64,000 nucleotides of DNA from Cupriavidus neocaledonicus (GCF_000372525.1 NZ_AQUR01000086.1:1-64000); one strand, 5' to 3'; shown: positions 15,031 through 25,181, counted from the first letter of the stretch. Notes: generated by a model not told the origin, from the letters alone. Numbers and translations are program-made.

Positions 15031-16254
15031 TCAGGCCGGCTGGGGACCGGCGCCGCGGCTGCGGCGCGCCGTGTACAGGTCGAGCATGTGGAACAGCACG
15101 GGATTGAGCATGATCGACAGCAGCGCACCGGCCAGGATCAGCGCCTGGCCGCGTTCGGGCAGGATCTTCAGATAGACACCGAGGCTGGCGAGGATGAACG
15201 AGAACTCGCCGATCTGCGCCAGGCTGACGGCAATGGTCATGCCGGTCTGCCCCGAATGCCCGAAGGCGCGCACGATGCCCAGCGCCGCCAGCGACTTGCC
15301 GACCACGATGATAAACAGCGTCGCGAGCACGCCCCAGGGGTCGTTCACCAGCACCATCGGGTCGAACAGCATGCCCACCGAAACGAAGAACAGCACGGCA
15401 AAGGCGTCGCGCAGCGGCAGCGATTCCTCGGCCGCGCGATGGCTGAATTCGGATTCCGCCAGCACCATGCCCGCAAAGAACGCACCCAGCGCAAACGACA
15501 CGCCGAACAGCGCATAGGCGCCATAGGCCACGCCCAGCGCGGTTGCCAGCACGCCCAGGCGGAACATCTCGCGGTTGCCGGTCCAGACGATGCGCTCGAG
15601 CATCCATGGGATAAAGCGGCGGCCGATTACCAGCATCACCGCCACGAACGCCGCCACCTTGCCCAGCGTGGCGAAGATCGCCAGCACTACCTCGGGGCCC
15701 GCAGCGCCGGACGCCGGGCCCGCACCGGCCAGCAGGCCGGCCATTGCCGGCAGCAGCACCAGCGCCAGCACCATCGCCAGGTCTTCGACGATCAGCCAGC
15801 CAACGGCGATGCGTCCCTGCGGCGATTCCACCAGGTTGCGCTCCTGCAAGGCCTTGAGCAGCACCACGGTGCTGGCCACCGACAGCGCCAGCCCGTACAC
15901 CAGCCCCTGCCCCCACGACCAGCCGAAGCCCCACGACACCAGCATGCCCATCAGCGTGGCGATGCCGATCTGCACCACCGCGCCCGGAATGGCGATGCGT
16001 TTGACCGCCATCAGGTCCTTGATCGAGAAATGCAGGCCCACGCCGAACATCAGCAGGATCACGCCCAGCTCGGCCAGTTCCGGCGCCAGCGCCTGGTCGG
16101 CGGTGTAGCCGGGGGTATGCGGCCCCACCACGATGCCCGCGCACAGGTAGCCGATCAGCGGCGGCAGGCGCAGCCGACTGGCGACCGCGCCAAGGATGAA
16201 GGCCAGGACGATACCGCCGACGATGGTACTGATAAGCGGGGTGGCGTGATGCAT
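15031..16254 (-). CDS. Kef/YbaL-type monovalent cation:proton antiporter, no RCK domain
   Basis: A 407-residue CPA2-family membrane protein with about twelve helices. Typical segments are RLPPLIGYLCAGIVVGPHTP (about 28-48), GVILLMFGVGLHFSIKDL (about 65-85) and GWLIVEDLAMVLALVLLP (about 150-170); the last carries the ED pair expected in the transport site. It stops after YTARRSRGAGPQPA, whereas YbaL/Kef proteins normally continue with a TrkA-N nucleotide-binding domain. The LysR gene begins only 11 nt beyond, so the domain is absent rather than frameshifted. ATG 16254 follows GAGGAAT. Confidence 0.88.
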   Translation of the reverse strand: MHHATPLISTIVGGIVLAFILGAVASRLRLPPLIGYLCAGIVVGPHTPGYTADQALAPELAELGVILLMFGVGLHFSIKDLMAVKRIAIPGAVVQIGIATLMGMLVSWGFGWSWGQGLVYGLALSVASTVVLLKALQERNLVESPQGRIAVGWLIVEDLAMVLALVLLPAMAGLLAGAGPASGAAGPEVVLAIFATLGKVAAFVAVMLVIGRRFIPWMLERIVWTGNREMFRLGVLATALGVAYGAYALFGVSFALGAFFAGMVLAESEFSHRAAEESLPLRDAFAVLFFVSVGMLFDPMVLVNDPWGVLATLFIIVVGKSLAALGIVRAFGHSGQTGMTIAVSLAQIGEFSFILASLGVYLKILPERGQALILAGALLSIMLNPVLFHMLDLYTARRSRGAGPQPA

Positions 16255-16562
16255 GCGTGCGGGATTCCTCGGGTCAGGGGCGGAACGGCTAACCCGCTCC
16301 CTTGCCCTGGCAAGTGGCACAGCGCATCCGGCGCGCACCAGCGGTCAGCGCGGGACAGTCGCCGCAGCCCTGGGCAGCAGCATCGGAACGGGGAAGAACG
16401 GGAAATGCCGCAGCGGCCCCGGACACGCCGGCGGCGCGTCACGGATCGGGGATGGCGATTGACATGCTGCCCCGCGAACCAGGCCGCGGAGCCCCCCGAA
16501 AAGCGTACGACAGGAGTAATGTAACATGCCCGCCACGTCCGGGCGGTTGCACCCGGCCCGGG
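16255..16562. other. intergenic stretch upstream of the antiporter
   Basis: About 308 nt between the antiporter start and the tRNA-Cys terminator. No gene, RNA or clear operator is visible. Any antiporter promoter must lie here on the minus strand, but I could not pick a convincing one. Confidence 0.4.
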
Positions 16563-16590
16563 AAAACAAAAACGGCGCCAAAAGGCGCCG
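16563..16590 (-). terminator. terminator of tRNA-Cys
   Basis: Minus strand CGGCGCC, loop TTTT, GGCGCCG, then TTTTTGTTTT; stem at 16573-16590, just past the tRNA-Cys 3' end. Confidence 0.9.
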
Positions 16591-16603
16591 CTCTGCTTGC
16601 AAC

Positions 16604-16677
16604 TGGAGGCGGAGGTCGGAATCGAACCGGCGTACACGGCTTTGCAGGCCGCTGCATAACCACTCTGCCACCCCGCC
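16604..16677 (-). tRNA. tRNA-Cys(GCA)
   Basis: 74 nt with encoded CCA. Acceptor stem GGCGGGG/CCTCCGCC region, D-arm AGAGTGG, anticodon loop CTGCAAA (anticodon GCA), T-loop TTCGATT. It lies 122 nt downstream of tRNA-Gly on the same strand, with a terminator between the two. A TACAAT element on the minus strand (16700-16695) may give it its own promoter. Confidence 0.96.
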
Positions 16678-16765
16678 AGGTGACGTGCTGCTGGATTGTA
16701 TCCGCATTCAGCCGAGGCTGCCGCAGCGCTTCGATACGGCATGCCGCTGAACGGCGATCAACCCA

Positions 16766-16793
16766 AACAAAAAGGGAAGCGTGGCTTCCCTTT
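16766..16793 (-). terminator. terminator between tRNA-Gly and tRNA-Cys
   Basis: Minus strand AAAGGGAAGC, loop CAC, GCTTCCCTTT followed by TTG; stem at 16771-16793. Confidence 0.85.
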
Positions 16794-16799
16794 GGGGAT

Positions 16800-16875
16800 T
16801 GGAGCGGGAGACGAGTCTCGAACTCGCGACCTCAACCTTGGCAAGGTTGCGCTCTACCAACTGAGCTACTCCCGC
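16800..16875 (-). tRNA. tRNA-Gly(GCC)
   Basis: 76 nt with encoded CCA. Acceptor GCGGGAG/CTCCCGC, D-loop AGCTCAGTTGGTAGAGC, anticodon loop TTGCCAA (GCC), T-arm GCGAG-TTCGAGA-CTCGT. It is transcribed from the promoter at 16998-17026. Confidence 0.97.
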
Positions 16876-16997
16876 AGGGCACTGCTTAAATCGAATCAAG
16901 GTGTTTTATGCTGCAATGCGCCGATATCTCACAACATCTTGCGCCAAACCTACCTTATCTCGCTGCTTTCGCTTGCGTCGTCAGCAACGAGAATGAG

Positions 16998-17026
16998 ATT
17001 ATGCAAAGAACTGCCCTCTCCGTCAA
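16998..17026 (-). promoter_or_regulatory. sigma-70 promoter of tRNA-Gly
   Basis: Minus strand TTGACG (17026-17021), exactly 17-nt spacer, CATAAT (17003-16998). The start would fall near 16990, about 115 nt before the tRNA. It sits immediately past the pgsA stop codon. Confidence 0.8.
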
Positions 17027-17046
17027 CCACTTTTTCGAATTTCTTT

Positions 17047-17646
17047 TCATTTCGGCGCGCCTGCGCGCGCCACTACGTTGCTGCGTTCGCGGATCTGCGG
17101 CCACGCCAGCTTCATGTAGTAGATCATCGACCACAGCGTCAGCACCGCCGCCACATAAATCATCCAGGTGCCGAGCCGATGGGCATCGAAGCCGAACAGG
17201 CGGTCGCTGAACAGCAGCAGCGGAATCGCAATCATCTGCACGGTGGTCTTGAGCTTGCCGAGGAAATTCACCGCGACGCTCTTGGAGGCGCCGATCTGCG
17301 CCATCCACTCGCGCAGCGCCGAAATCGTGATCTCGCGCCCGATGATGACCAGCGCGATCAGGTCGGTGACCCGGCCCAGCGCCAGCAGCGACAGCAGCGC
17401 CGCGGTCACCATCAGCTTGTCGGCGACCGGGTCCAGGAATGCGCCGAACGACGAAGTCTGGTTCCAGCGCCGTGCGAGGAAGCCGTCGAGCCAGTCCGTT
17501 ACCGCGGCGATGATGAAGAACGCCGCCGCGGTCAGGTTCTTGGTGTGCATCGGCAGCCAGGCGTCAGGCAGGTAGAAGACCCCCACCACCAGTGGAATCA
17601 TGGCGACGCGAAGCCAGGTCAGCAGGATCGGGATATTGAAGGGCAT
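17047..17646 (-). CDS. pgsA: CDP-diacylglycerol-glycerol-3-phosphate 3-phosphatidyltransferase
   Basis: Makes phosphatidylglycerol phosphate, the committed step to phosphatidylglycerol and cardiolipin, at the inner membrane. 199 residues with five or six helices. The CDP-alcohol phosphatidyltransferase signature DG-x2-AR-x8-G-x3-D-x3-D is intact in DGFLARRWNQTSSFGAFLDP and the following VADK. ATG 17646 gives the family N-terminus MPFNIPILLTWLRV; a longer frame upstream lacks support. It lies 115 nt downstream of uvrC, a linkage (uvrC-pgsA-tRNA) also seen in other proteobacteria. Confidence 0.95.
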   Translation of the reverse strand: MPFNIPILLTWLRVAMIPLVVGVFYLPDAWLPMHTKNLTAAAFFIIAAVTDWLDGFLARRWNQTSSFGAFLDPVADKLMVTAALLSLLALGRVTDLIALVIIGREITISALREWMAQIGASKSVAVNFLGKLKTTVQMIAIPLLLFSDRLFGFDAHRLGTWMIYVAAVLTLWSMIYYMKLAWPQIRERSNVVARAGAPK

Positions 17647-17761
17647 GGAACTCGGACGGCGGGGGACGGTAACCAATCCTGCGATTGTCGCCGATTTCGG
17701 GGCCAATCGAGCATTTCCGGCGATTGGCGTGACGGCCCGCCGCCTGGCGCGGCGGGCGGAG

Positions 17762-19858
17762 TCAGTGCAGCTGCCGGTAGATTTCCTCGGCAAGGCCGCG
17801 CGAAATGCCCTCGACGCTGGCCAGTTCGTCGATGCTCGCGGCCATCACGCCGCGCAGGCCGCCGAAGCGGGTCAGCAGCTTCTGGCGCCGGCGCGCGCCG
17901 ATGCCCTCGATCTCTTCCAGCCTCGAGGTGGTGCGCGTCTTGGCGCGGCGCGCGCGCATGCCGGTGATGGCAAAGCGGTGCGCCTCGTCGCGGATCTGCG
18001 CCACCAGCATCAGCGCGGCACTGCCCTGGCCCAGTTCCAGCGCGGGGCGGCCGTCGGCGAACACCAGCGTCTCCAGGCCGACCTTGCGGCCCTCGCCCTT
18101 GGCGACACCGACCAGCAGGCCGATATCCAGCCCCAGTTCCTCGAACACCTGCCGCGCCACCTCGACCTGGCCCTTGCCACCATCGATCAGCACGATCTGC
18201 GGCACCAGCGCCGCGGCTTCACTGCCTTCGATGCCGCCATCCTCCTGGATCTGCTCGACCAGCTTCTGGTAGCGCCGCGTCAGCACCTGCCGCATCGCCG
18301 CGTAGTCGTCACCGGGGATGATGTCCTGGATGTTATAGCGGCGGTATTCGCTGTTCTGCATGTCATGGTGGTGGTACACCACACACGACGCCTGCGTGGC
18401 CTCGCCGGCGGTATGGCTGATGTCGAAGCACTCGACGCGCAGCAGTGCCAGGTCCTCCAGGTCGAGCCCGATGGTTTCCGCCAGCGCGCGCGTGCGCGCT
18501 TCCTGGCTGCCCTGCTCGGCCAGGCGGCGCGACAGCGCCAGCGCCGCGCCTTGCTGCGCCATCTCCAGCCAGATCTTGCGCTGGCCCTGCGGCTGGCGCA
18601 CCAGCGTGACCTTGCGTCCCGCATGCAGCGCCAGCGCCTCGAGCACCGCGCCATCGTCCGGCACATGACTGACCACGACGATGGGCGGCGCTGGCTGCTC
18701 CAGGTAGTGCTGCACCATGAAGGCCGACAGCACGCGCGTGGCGATGCGGTCCACCGTCAACGGCAGCGCGGCGGCCGCGGCGCCAGCGTCGTCGGCGCTA
18801 TCGTCGGCGCTGTTGTCCTCGGCGCGCTCGTCGGCGTCCTCGACGATCATCGCCGCTTCATCCGCATGGGCCGGGAAGTAAGCCTTGTCGCCCAGGTGGC
18901 GCCCGCCGCGCACCATCGCCAGGTTGACGCAGGCGCGGCCACCCTCGACCGCAACCGCCAGCACGTCGATGTCGCGCGCCTGCCCGCCCACCTCTTCCAC
19001 CGCCTGGCGCTTGAGCACGGTCGACAGCGCCGCGATCTGGTCGCGCACAGCCGCCGCCTGCTCGAATTCCAGGTGTTCGGCGTGCCGCTCCATCTTGCCT
19101 TGCAGGCCTTCCAGCACCTCGCTCTGGCGGCCTTGCAGGAAGCGCGCCGCGTTGGCGACATCGCGCGCGTAATCCTCTTCGCTGATGGCATTGACGCACG
19201 GTCCGGTGCAGCGGTGGATCTGGTGCAGCAGGCACGGTCGCGTGCGATTGTTGAAGACGGTGTCCTCGCAGGTGCGCAGCTGGAACACCTTCTGCAGGAT
19301 CTGCATGCTCTCGCGCACCGCGTAGGCGCTCGGGAACGGGCCGAAGTACTGGTGCTTGCGGTCGGTGGCGCCGCGGTAGTACGCCATGCGTGGGAAGCGG
19401 TGCCCGGTCAGCTTCAGGAACGGGTACGACTTGTCGTCGCGAAACAGGATGTTGTAGCGCGGCGCCAGCGCCTTGATCAGGTTGTTCTCGAGCAGCAGCG
19501 CCTCGGCCTCGGTGCGCACCACCGTGGTCTCGATGCGCGCGATGCGCGACACCATCATCGCAATGCGCGGCGACAGCTGGGTCTTGTTGAAGTAGCTCGC
19601 CACCCGCTTTTTCAGGTCGCGCGCCTTGCCCACGTAGAGCACGTTGCCGTTCGCGTCGAAATAGCGGTATACGCCCGGCAAGCCGGGCAGGCGCGATATG
19701 ACCGGACGGGCGTCGAAGGGCTCGGCCGGACCCTCGGCCGGGGCTTCAGCCGGCGCTTCAGCCTGCGTTTCGGCTGGCGCAGCGGACGGCATCTCGGCGT
19801 GCGCCTCGGCCGGTACCTCGTCGGCGGGTTTCGGAGAATCGGGTTGCTGGTCTGACAT
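17762..19858 (-). CDS. uvrC: excinuclease ABC subunit C
   Basis: Makes both incisions in nucleotide excision repair with UvrAB. 698 residues, longer than the usual ~610. A GIY-YIG nuclease (about 58-140; [22 protein letters not shown]), a UVR/UvrB-binding motif ([16 protein letters not shown]), the RNase H-like endonuclease domain ([23 protein letters not shown]) and a C-terminal helix-hairpin-helix pair ([13 protein letters not shown]) are present. Extra length comes from an N-terminal Ala/Pro/Glu-rich tail of about 50 residues ([15 protein letters not shown]) and an acidic insert ([17 protein letters not shown]). ATG 19858 is the only start that leaves this tail. Confidence 0.94.
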   Translation of the reverse strand: MSDQQPDSPKPADEVPAEAHAEMPSAAPAETQAEAPAEAPAEGPAEPFDARPVISRLPGLPGVYRYFDANGNVLYVGKARDLKKRVASYFNKTQLSPRIAMMVSRIARIETTVVRTEAEALLLENNLIKALAPRYNILFRDDKSYPFLKLTGHRFPRMAYYRGATDRKHQYFGPFPSAYAVRESMQILQKVFQLRTCEDTVFNNRTRPCLLHQIHRCTGPCVNAISEEDYARDVANAARFLQGRQSEVLEGLQGKMERHAEHLEFEQAAAVRDQIAALSTVLKRQAVEEVGGQARDIDVLAVAVEGGRACVNLAMVRGGRHLGDKAYFPAHADEAAMIVEDADERAEDNSADDSADDAGAAAAALPLTVDRIATRVLSAFMVQHYLEQPAPPIVVVSHVPDDGAVLEALALHAGRKVTLVRQPQGQRKIWLEMAQQGAALALSRRLAEQGSQEARTRALAETIGLDLEDLALLRVECFDISHTAGEATQASCVVYHHHDMQNSEYRRYNIQDIIPGDDYAAMRQVLTRRYQKLVEQIQEDGGIEGSEAAALVPQIVLIDGGKGQVEVARQVFEELGLDIGLLVGVAKGEGRKVGLETLVFADGRPALELGQGSAALMLVAQIRDEAHRFAITGMRARRAKTRTTSRLEEIEGIGARRRQKLLTRFGGLRGVMAASIDELASVEGISRGLAEEIYRQLH

Positions 19859-19964
19859 GTGGGGACGATGACCGCTGCGGGCCGGCGCGCAGCGACGCCG
19901 CGCGGCCTCTAAAATCGCAAGTTTAGAGCAATTCAACCGCGCGCCCCGCCGACCTCCACCTCTC

Positions 19965-21128
19965 ATGCCAATCCGCTCCTGGGACATCTTCTGCACCGTG
20001 ATCGACAACTTCGGCGACATCGGCGTCTGCTGGCGGCTGGCGCGCCAGCTGGCGCAGGAACACGGGCACGCGGTGCGGCTGTGGGTCGATGACCTGGCCA
20101 GCTTCGCCCGGCTGGCGCCGGACCTGGACCCCGCCGCAGCCGTGCAGCACCTTGCCGGTGTCGAAATCCGCCCGTGGCGTCCTGCCCCCGCGGCCGCCGA
20201 AGCCGACGGCACCGCCGGCGCCGACCCGCACGATGCCGTGATCGAGGCATTCGCCTGCCATCTGCCGCCGGCGTTCCTCGAGCGCATGGCGGCGCGCGCG
20301 CGCCAACCGGCGTGGATCAACCTGGAGTACCTGAGCGCCGAAGCGTGGGTGCGCGAACATCACGCGATGCCGTCGCCGCACCCGCGCCTGCCGCTGGTCA
20401 AGCACTTCTTCTTTCCCGGTTTCGAGCCCGGCACCGGCGGGCTGCTGCGTGAATCGATGCTGGGCGCGCAGCGTGCCGCGTTCCTCGACGGCGCGGCGGC
20501 GCAGGCGTCACTGTGGCACCGGTTGAGCGTGACGCCGCTGACCGACGCGCTGCGCGTGAGCCTGTTCGCCTACCGCAACCCGGCACTGCCGGCGCTGCTG
20601 GAGCAATGGCGCGATGGCACCGAGGCCGTCCATTGCCTGGTGCCGTCCGGCCTGGCGGCCAGCCAGGTGGCGGAGTGGCTCGGCGCCCCGCTGGCACCGG
20701 GCCGGCCGGTCGCCCGCGGCAGCCTGTGCGTGCAGGCGATCCCCTTCGTGCGGCAGGAGCACTATGACGAATTGCTGTGGGCCTGCGACCTCAACTTCGT
20801 GCGCGGCGAGGACTCCTTCGTGCGCGCGCAGTGGGCGGCGCGGCCGCTGGTCTGGCATATCTACCCCCAGGATGACGAAGCCCACCGGGTCAAGCTCGAT
20901 GCCTGGCTGGAACTCTTCGCGAACAGCGGCGTGGCACCGCAAGCGGCGGCCGCGCTGGCGGATTTCTGGCACGCCTGGAACGGCTGCGGCAATGCGCCCG
21001 ACTGGCCCCGCCTGAGGGCGCAGCTGCCGGCACTTGCGGGGATCGCCCCGCGCTGGGAGCGGCGCTTGCAGCATCCCGGCGACCTTGCCGCCAACCTGGT
21101 GGCGTTTTGCGAAAATCAGGTAAAATAA
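19965..21128 (+). CDS. earP: EF-P arginine rhamnosyltransferase EarP
   Basis: Transfers L-rhamnose from dTDP-rhamnose to Arg32 of elongation factor P, which is needed to rescue ribosomes stalled on polyproline. 387 residues, a GT-B-fold inverting glycosyltransferase. The N-terminal [16 protein letters not shown] places Asp14 and Asp18 at the catalytic positions known for EarP, and Glu282 in [12 protein letters not shown] matches the conserved nucleotide-sugar site. It is divergent from uvrC, and efp follows 204 nt downstream on the same strand, the usual pairing. Confidence 0.96.
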   Translation: MPIRSWDIFCTVIDNFGDIGVCWRLARQLAQEHGHAVRLWVDDLASFARLAPDLDPAAAVQHLAGVEIRPWRPAPAAAEADGTAGADPHDAVIEAFACHLPPAFLERMAARARQPAWINLEYLSAEAWVREHHAMPSPHPRLPLVKHFFFPGFEPGTGGLLRESMLGAQRAAFLDGAAAQASLWHRLSVTPLTDALRVSLFAYRNPALPALLEQWRDGTEAVHCLVPSGLAASQVAEWLGAPLAPGRPVARGSLCVQAIPFVRQEHYDELLWACDLNFVRGEDSFVRAQWAARPLVWHIYPQDDEAHRVKLDAWLELFANSGVAPQAAAALADFWHAWNGCGNAPDWPRLRAQLPALAGIAPRWERRLQHPGDLAANLVAFCENQVK

Positions 21129-21332
21129 CCGGTTGATCCAAATGGCGACCGGGCCGGAGAACCAGGGTCTTGCCGGGCGTGAACCACCACGCGGGGCAAT
21201 GGCCTAAAGCAAGCTGGGCACGGGGTCGCGAGCGCGTGGATCCCGGCTCTCGCGGGCTTACCGCGGGCACGCCGGCAGCGCGCCTTCGCCATTCCAAATT
21301 CCTAGACTTTATTTTTCAGGAAATCAGTTCAG

Positions 21333-21893
21333 ATGAAAATCGCACAGGAACTCCGCGTCGGTAACGTGTTCATGATCGGCGGCGATCCGATGGTCGTGCA
21401 GAAGGCCGAGTACAACAAGTCGGGCCGCAACGCCGCTGTGGTCAAGATGAAGTACAAGAACCTGCTGACGGACGCACCGGGCGAGTCGGTGTTCAAGGCC
21501 GACGACAAGTTCGAAGTGGTGGTGCTCGAGCGCCGCGAATGCACCTACTCGTACTTCGCTGACCCGATGTACGTGTTCATGGACGCCGACTACAACCAGT
21601 ACGAAGTCGAGAAGGACAGCATGGGTGACTCGCTGAACTACCTCGAGGACGGCATGAACGTCGAAGTCGTGTTCTACAACGACAAGGCCATCTCGGTCGA
21701 AATGCCGACCACGCTGGTGCGCGAGATCGTCTACACCGAGCCGGCCGTCAAGGGCGACACCTCGTCGGGCAAGGTGCTCAAGGGCGCCAAGATCAACACC
21801 GGCTTCGAGCTGCAAGTGCCGCTGTTCTGCAACATCGGCGACAAGATCGAAATCGACACCCGCACCGGCGAATACCGCAGCCGCGCCAACTAA
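21333..21893 (+). CDS. efp: elongation factor P (arginine-rhamnosylated type)
   Basis: Enters the ribosomal E site and promotes peptide-bond formation at consecutive prolines. 186 residues with three beta-barrel domains: KOW-like (1-65), OB (66-128), and a C-terminal OB with [18 protein letters not shown]. The loop that reaches the peptidyl-transferase centre reads KSGRNAAVV with Arg at position 32, the EarP substrate; Lys-type EF-P instead needs EpmA/B. ATG 21333 follows CAGGAAATCAG. It is followed by a bidirectional terminator. Confidence 0.97.
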   Translation: MKIAQELRVGNVFMIGGDPMVVQKAEYNKSGRNAAVVKMKYKNLLTDAPGESVFKADDKFEVVVLERRECTYSYFADPMYVFMDADYNQYEVEKDSMGDSLNYLEDGMNVEVVFYNDKAISVEMPTTLVREIVYTEPAVKGDTSSGKVLKGAKINTGFELQVPLFCNIGDKIEIDTRTGEYRSRAN

Positions 21894-21932
21894 GGCGCTG
21901 GTCTGGCCCCGCTGCAGCGCGGGGCGGGCAAT

Positions 21933-21961
21933 AAAAAATGGCAGCCTCGGCTGCCATTTTT
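21933..21961. terminator. bidirectional terminator, efp / nagZ
   Basis: AAAAAATGGCAGC, loop CTCG, GCTGCCATTTTT (21933-21961), between convergent efp and nagZ. Confidence 0.9.
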
Positions 21962-21989
21962 GTTTGCGCGTCAGACGCGGCGCACGCGT

Positions 21990-23057
21990 TCAGGCGATCA
22001 GCTCGTGTTCCTTCAGCGTGCGCAGCGCGGCGCGGTACTCGCCCTCCTGCTGCAGCTTGTTCCAGTCGAGCGGCTTGCGGCGCGCGAACAGCTTGCGGAT
22101 GCGACGCTGCGAGGCTTTGCCGATCTCGACGTCGAGCTCGCTCAGCAGCTGGTCGGCGCGGTCCGGATGGTTGCAGATCAGCACCATGTCGCAGCCCGCG
22201 CTCAGCGCGGCGCGCGCGGCCTCGGTGACGGTGCCGGCGACGCTGGCGCCTTCCATGCTGAGGTCGTCGCTGAAGATCACGCCCTCGAAGCCCAGCTGCG
22301 CGCGCAGCACGTCCTGCAGCCAGTAGCGCGAGAAGCCGGCCGGGCTGGGGTCGACCTTGGGATAGATCACGTGCGCCGGCATCACCGACGACAGCGACAG
22401 GCCGAGCCATTCATACGGGCGCGCGTCCTGGCCCAGGATCTGGTCCAGCGCGCGTTCGTCGACCGGGATCGCCACGTGCGAATCCGCCTCGACGTAGCCG
22501 TGGCCGGGAAAATGCTTGCCGCAGTTGCTCATGCCCGCCAGCAGCAGGCCATGGTTCAGGTGGCCGGCCAGCATCGACACCACGCGCGGGTCGGCATGGA
22601 AGGCGCGGTCGCCGATCACGGCGCTGCGGCCGTAGTCGAGGTCCAGCACCGGGGTGAAGCTCAGGTCGATATCGCAGGCGCGCAGCTCGGCGGCCAGCAC
22701 GTAGCCGCAGGCGACCGCGGCCTTGGTCGCGGCCAGCACGTCGCGTTCCCACAGTTCGCCCAGGCGGTGCATCGCCGGCAGGTGGGTAAAGCCGTCGGTC
22801 TTGCAGCGCTGCACGCGACCGCCTTCATGGTCGATGCAGATCAGCACGTCGTCGCGCACCGCGCGAATCGCGCGCGTCAGCGCCTGCAGCTGCGCGCGCG
22901 ACTCGAAATTGCGCGCGAACAGGATCACGCCGCCGGTGAGCGGATGCGCGATGCGGCGCGCGTCTTCCGCGTCGAGCTGCTTGCCGACGACATCGAGGAC
23001 CACCGGGCCCGGCCGCTTGCCGGAATTCTTCTTGGACATGGAGAGGGTTGGATTCAC
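21990..23057 (-). CDS. nagZ: beta-N-acetylhexosaminidase
   Basis: Cytosolic GH3 enzyme that removes N-acetylglucosamine from anhydro-muropeptides in cell-wall recycling. 355 residues, a single TIM-barrel domain. Diagnostic motifs are [39 protein letters not shown] (catalytic Asp/His loop) and [12 protein letters not shown] (nucleophile Asp). GTG 23057 is chosen because it overlaps the acpS stop by 4 nt (GTGA), implying coupled translation; an ATG at 23039 is the alternative. It is last in the recO-pdxJ-acpS-nagZ run. Confidence 0.94.
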   Translation of the reverse strand: MNPTLSMSKKNSGKRPGPVVLDVVGKQLDAEDARRIAHPLTGGVILFARNFESRAQLQALTRAIRAVRDDVLICIDHEGGRVQRCKTDGFTHLPAMHRLGELWERDVLAATKAAVACGYVLAAELRACDIDLSFTPVLDLDYGRSAVIGDRAFHADPRVVSMLAGHLNHGLLLAGMSNCGKHFPGHGYVEADSHVAIPVDERALDQILGQDARPYEWLGLSLSSVMPAHVIYPKVDPSPAGFSRYWLQDVLRAQLGFEGVIFSDDLSMEGASVAGTVTEAARAALSAGCDMVLICNHPDRADQLLSELDVEIGKASQRRIRKLFARRKPLDWNKLQQEGEYRAALRTLKEHELIA

Positions 23058-23476
23058 AAGGCTGCAGGTTGAGACGCCGCCGCGCCGCTGCGCTCGGCAA
23101 TGGCGAAGGCGACTGCGTAATCATGTTCGTCACTGACACTGACCCGCACGACCAGCCCGCGTTCCGCCAGCCACGCAGCCAGCTCGCCATGGCACACCGC
23201 GGTGGGCTCGCCGGATGGCAGGTTCATCAGTTCCATCGCGCGCCACGTCATCGGCCAGCGCATGCCCAGGCCGATCGCCTTGGAGAACGCTTCCTTGGCG
23301 GCGAAGCGCGTCGCCAGGAACGCCAGGCCGCGCTTTTCCGAACGCGCCTTGCGGGCGTGGTACTTGGCCAGCTCGTCGGGGCCCAGCACCTTTTCGGCGA
23401 AACGGCCGTTGGTGCGCGTCATCACGCCCTGCACGCGCGCGATCTGGATGATGTCGGTGCCGATGCCGTAAATCAC
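23054..23476 (-). CDS. acpS: holo-[acyl-carrier-protein] synthase
   Basis: Transfers 4'-phosphopantetheine from CoA to the serine of AcpP, encoded about 14 kb away in this window. 140 residues. [19 protein letters not shown] carries the Mg-binding Asp of the GTDI motif, and [12 protein letters not shown] the conserved KEA(F) motif. It overlaps pdxJ upstream by 4 nt (ATGA) and nagZ downstream by 4 nt, so the three are a tight translational unit. The C-terminal [13 protein letters not shown] tail is a short extension. Confidence 0.95.
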   Translation of the reverse strand: MIYGIGTDIIQIARVQGVMTRTNGRFAEKVLGPDELAKYHARKARSEKRGLAFLATRFAAKEAFSKAIGLGMRWPMTWRAMELMNLPSGEPTAVCHGELAAWLAERGLVVRVSVSDEHDYAVAFAIAERSGAAASQPAAL

Positions 23477-24255
23477 GCCGGGGTGCCCCCGGCAGGATAT
23501 TGCGTGCCCAGGCGCGCGGCCACCATGATCGCCTTCATCTCGCGCACCGCGTTCTCCCAGCCCGCGAACACCGCATGCGCGACGATGGCGTGGCCGATAT
23601 TCAGTTCCTTGATGCCCGGCAGCGCCGCGATCGGCTGCACGTTGGTGTAGTGCAGCCCGTGGCCGGCATTGACCACCAGCCCCTGCTTCAGGCCGGCATC
23701 GACGCCATCGGCGATGCGGCGGAACTCGGTCGCCTGTTGGTCAGGCGTATGCGCGTCGGCATAGCGGCCGGTGTGCAGCTCGATCACGGGCGCGCCGCAG
23801 GCCGCGGCCGCGGCGATCTGGTCCACGTCCGGATCGATGAACAGCGACACGCGGATGCCGGCACCGGCGAGCTGCGCGCACGCCGCCTTGACCTGCTCGA
23901 AGCGGCCGGCCACGTCCAGCCCACCCTCGGTGGTCACCTCTTCGCGGCGCTCCGGCACCAGGCACACATCCTGCGGGCGGATCTCGCAGGCGATGTCCAG
24001 CATTTCCTGCGTGATCGCGCATTCCAGGTTCATGCGCGTGGCCAGCTGCGGGCGCAGCGCGCGCACGTCGGCATCGCGGATATGGCGCCGGTCTTCGCGC
24101 AGGTGCAGCGTGATCAGGTCGGCGCCGGCCTGCTCGGCCAGCAGCGCGGCGCGAATGGGATCGGGGTACACCGTGCCACGCGCGTTGCGCAGCGTGGCCA
24201 CGTGGTCGATGTTGACGCCAAGGTCGATGACGCCCGGATTTGCGTGGAAGATCAT
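23473..24255 (-). CDS. pdxJ: pyridoxine 5'-phosphate synthase
   Basis: Condenses 1-deoxyxylulose 5-phosphate with 3-amino-2-oxopropyl phosphate to form pyridoxine 5'-phosphate (DXP-dependent vitamin B6 route). 260 residues, TIM barrel. Family motifs: [47 protein letters not shown] and [16 protein letters not shown] 24255 yields the standard N-terminus, although the frame is open further upstream into recO. It follows recO by 38 nt. Confidence 0.96.
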   Translation of the reverse strand: MIFHANPGVIDLGVNIDHVATLRNARGTVYPDPIRAALLAEQAGADLITLHLREDRRHIRDADVRALRPQLATRMNLECAITQEMLDIACEIRPQDVCLVPERREEVTTEGGLDVAGRFEQVKAACAQLAGAGIRVSLFIDPDVDQIAAAAACGAPVIELHTGRYADAHTPDQQATEFRRIADGVDAGLKQGLVVNAGHGLHYTNVQPIAALPGIKELNIGHAIVAHAVFAGWENAVREMKAIMVAARLGTQYPAGGTPA

Positions 24256-24293
24256 GCGAGCAGGTGCAGGAGAAAGTCGGAGGTTCTTGTCGG

Positions 24294-25181
24294 TCAGAGA
24301 TACTGCAGGTCGATCAGTATCTGGCGCGTCTTCAGCGGCGCGCCTTGCAGATAATAATGCAGCAGGAACCGCATCAGCGCGCGGCTTTGCGCGGCGGTCT
24401 GCGCGCGGCTGTAGTCGTCCTGCGCCATGTCCAGCAGGGTCTGGCCCGAAACCACCGGCCACGTCGACGGATCGCTCGGCTGGGCCCGGCGCACGCCGCG
24501 CTCGGGCTGGTAGACATAATCGAGGCCCGGCAGCACCCGCTCCCCGGTGCTCAGACACTGGTCGAACGCCACCGCGAAGCCGGTTTCCTGCAGCAGCACG
24601 CGCTCGAAGCTGCGCAGCACCAGCCCGGCCGGCTCGCCGTGCGCCAGCCGCGTCAGTGTCGACAGATAATGGCGGAACAACACCGGATGCGCGTCCTCGC
24701 GCGGGCAGAAGCGCATCAGCAGTTCGTTCAGGTAGAACGCCGACAGCAGCGCGTCGCCGGCCAGCGGCGGCATGCCGCCGACCCACTCGGCCTTGGTCAG
24801 GGTCTTGACCTCGCCGCGGCCGCTCCATGACACCGAGACCGGATGGAAGTGCTGCAGCACCGCGCGCAGCGCCGAGTGCGGTCGCTTGGCGCCCTTGGCC
24901 ACCATCGAGATGCGGCCGTAGTCGCGCGTGAACACGTCCAGGATCAGGCTGGTCTCGCGATAGGGCCAGGCGTGCAGCACGAAGCCGGGCTGCTCGGCCA
25001 CGCGCGATTCGGGCCGCGCCGGCACGATGCGCATGGCGCGATCCATCATCGCGCGCGCGGCGGCGTCGGCCATGCCGGGCAGCGCGCCGCTGTCGAGCAG
25101 TTCAGCGGCCTCGTCGACCACGGGGTCGGCGCGCCGGGCCTTGGGCGCGGGCGCGCGCGCGATGTCAGCGGTCTTGCTCAC
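24294..25181 (-). CDS. recO: DNA repair protein RecO
   Basis: Loads RecA onto SSB-coated gaps with RecR. The OB fold starts around residue 66 ([22 protein letters not shown]), followed by the helical C-terminal domain (LLPxxCP-like region [26 protein letters not shown]). At 295 residues it is about 50 longer than usual if GTG 25181 is used; internal ATGs at 25073, 25046 and 25034 would give a standard N-terminus. No start has a clear ribosome site, so the 5' limit is uncertain. It is 54 nt downstream of era, as in many proteobacteria. Confidence 0.93.
   Translation of the reverse strand: MSKTADIARAPAPKARRADPVVDEAAELLDSGALPGMADAAARAMMDRAMRIVPARPESRVAEQPGFVLHAWPYRETSLILDVFTRDYGRISMVAKGAKRPHSALRAVLQHFHPVSVSWSGRGEVKTLTKAEWVGGMPPLAGDALLSAFYLNELLMRFCPREDAHPVLFRHYLSTLTRLAHGEPAGLVLRSFERVLLQETGFAVAFDQCLSTGERVLPGLDYVYQPERGVRRAQPSDPSTWPVVSGQTLLDMAQDDYSRAQTAAQSRALMRFLLHYYLQGAPLKTRQILIDLQYL

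Noticed and set aside
15020-15031. Frameshift explaining the missing RCK domain of the antiporter
   Set aside because: No RCK-like sequence remains in any frame; the region belongs to the intact LysR gene.
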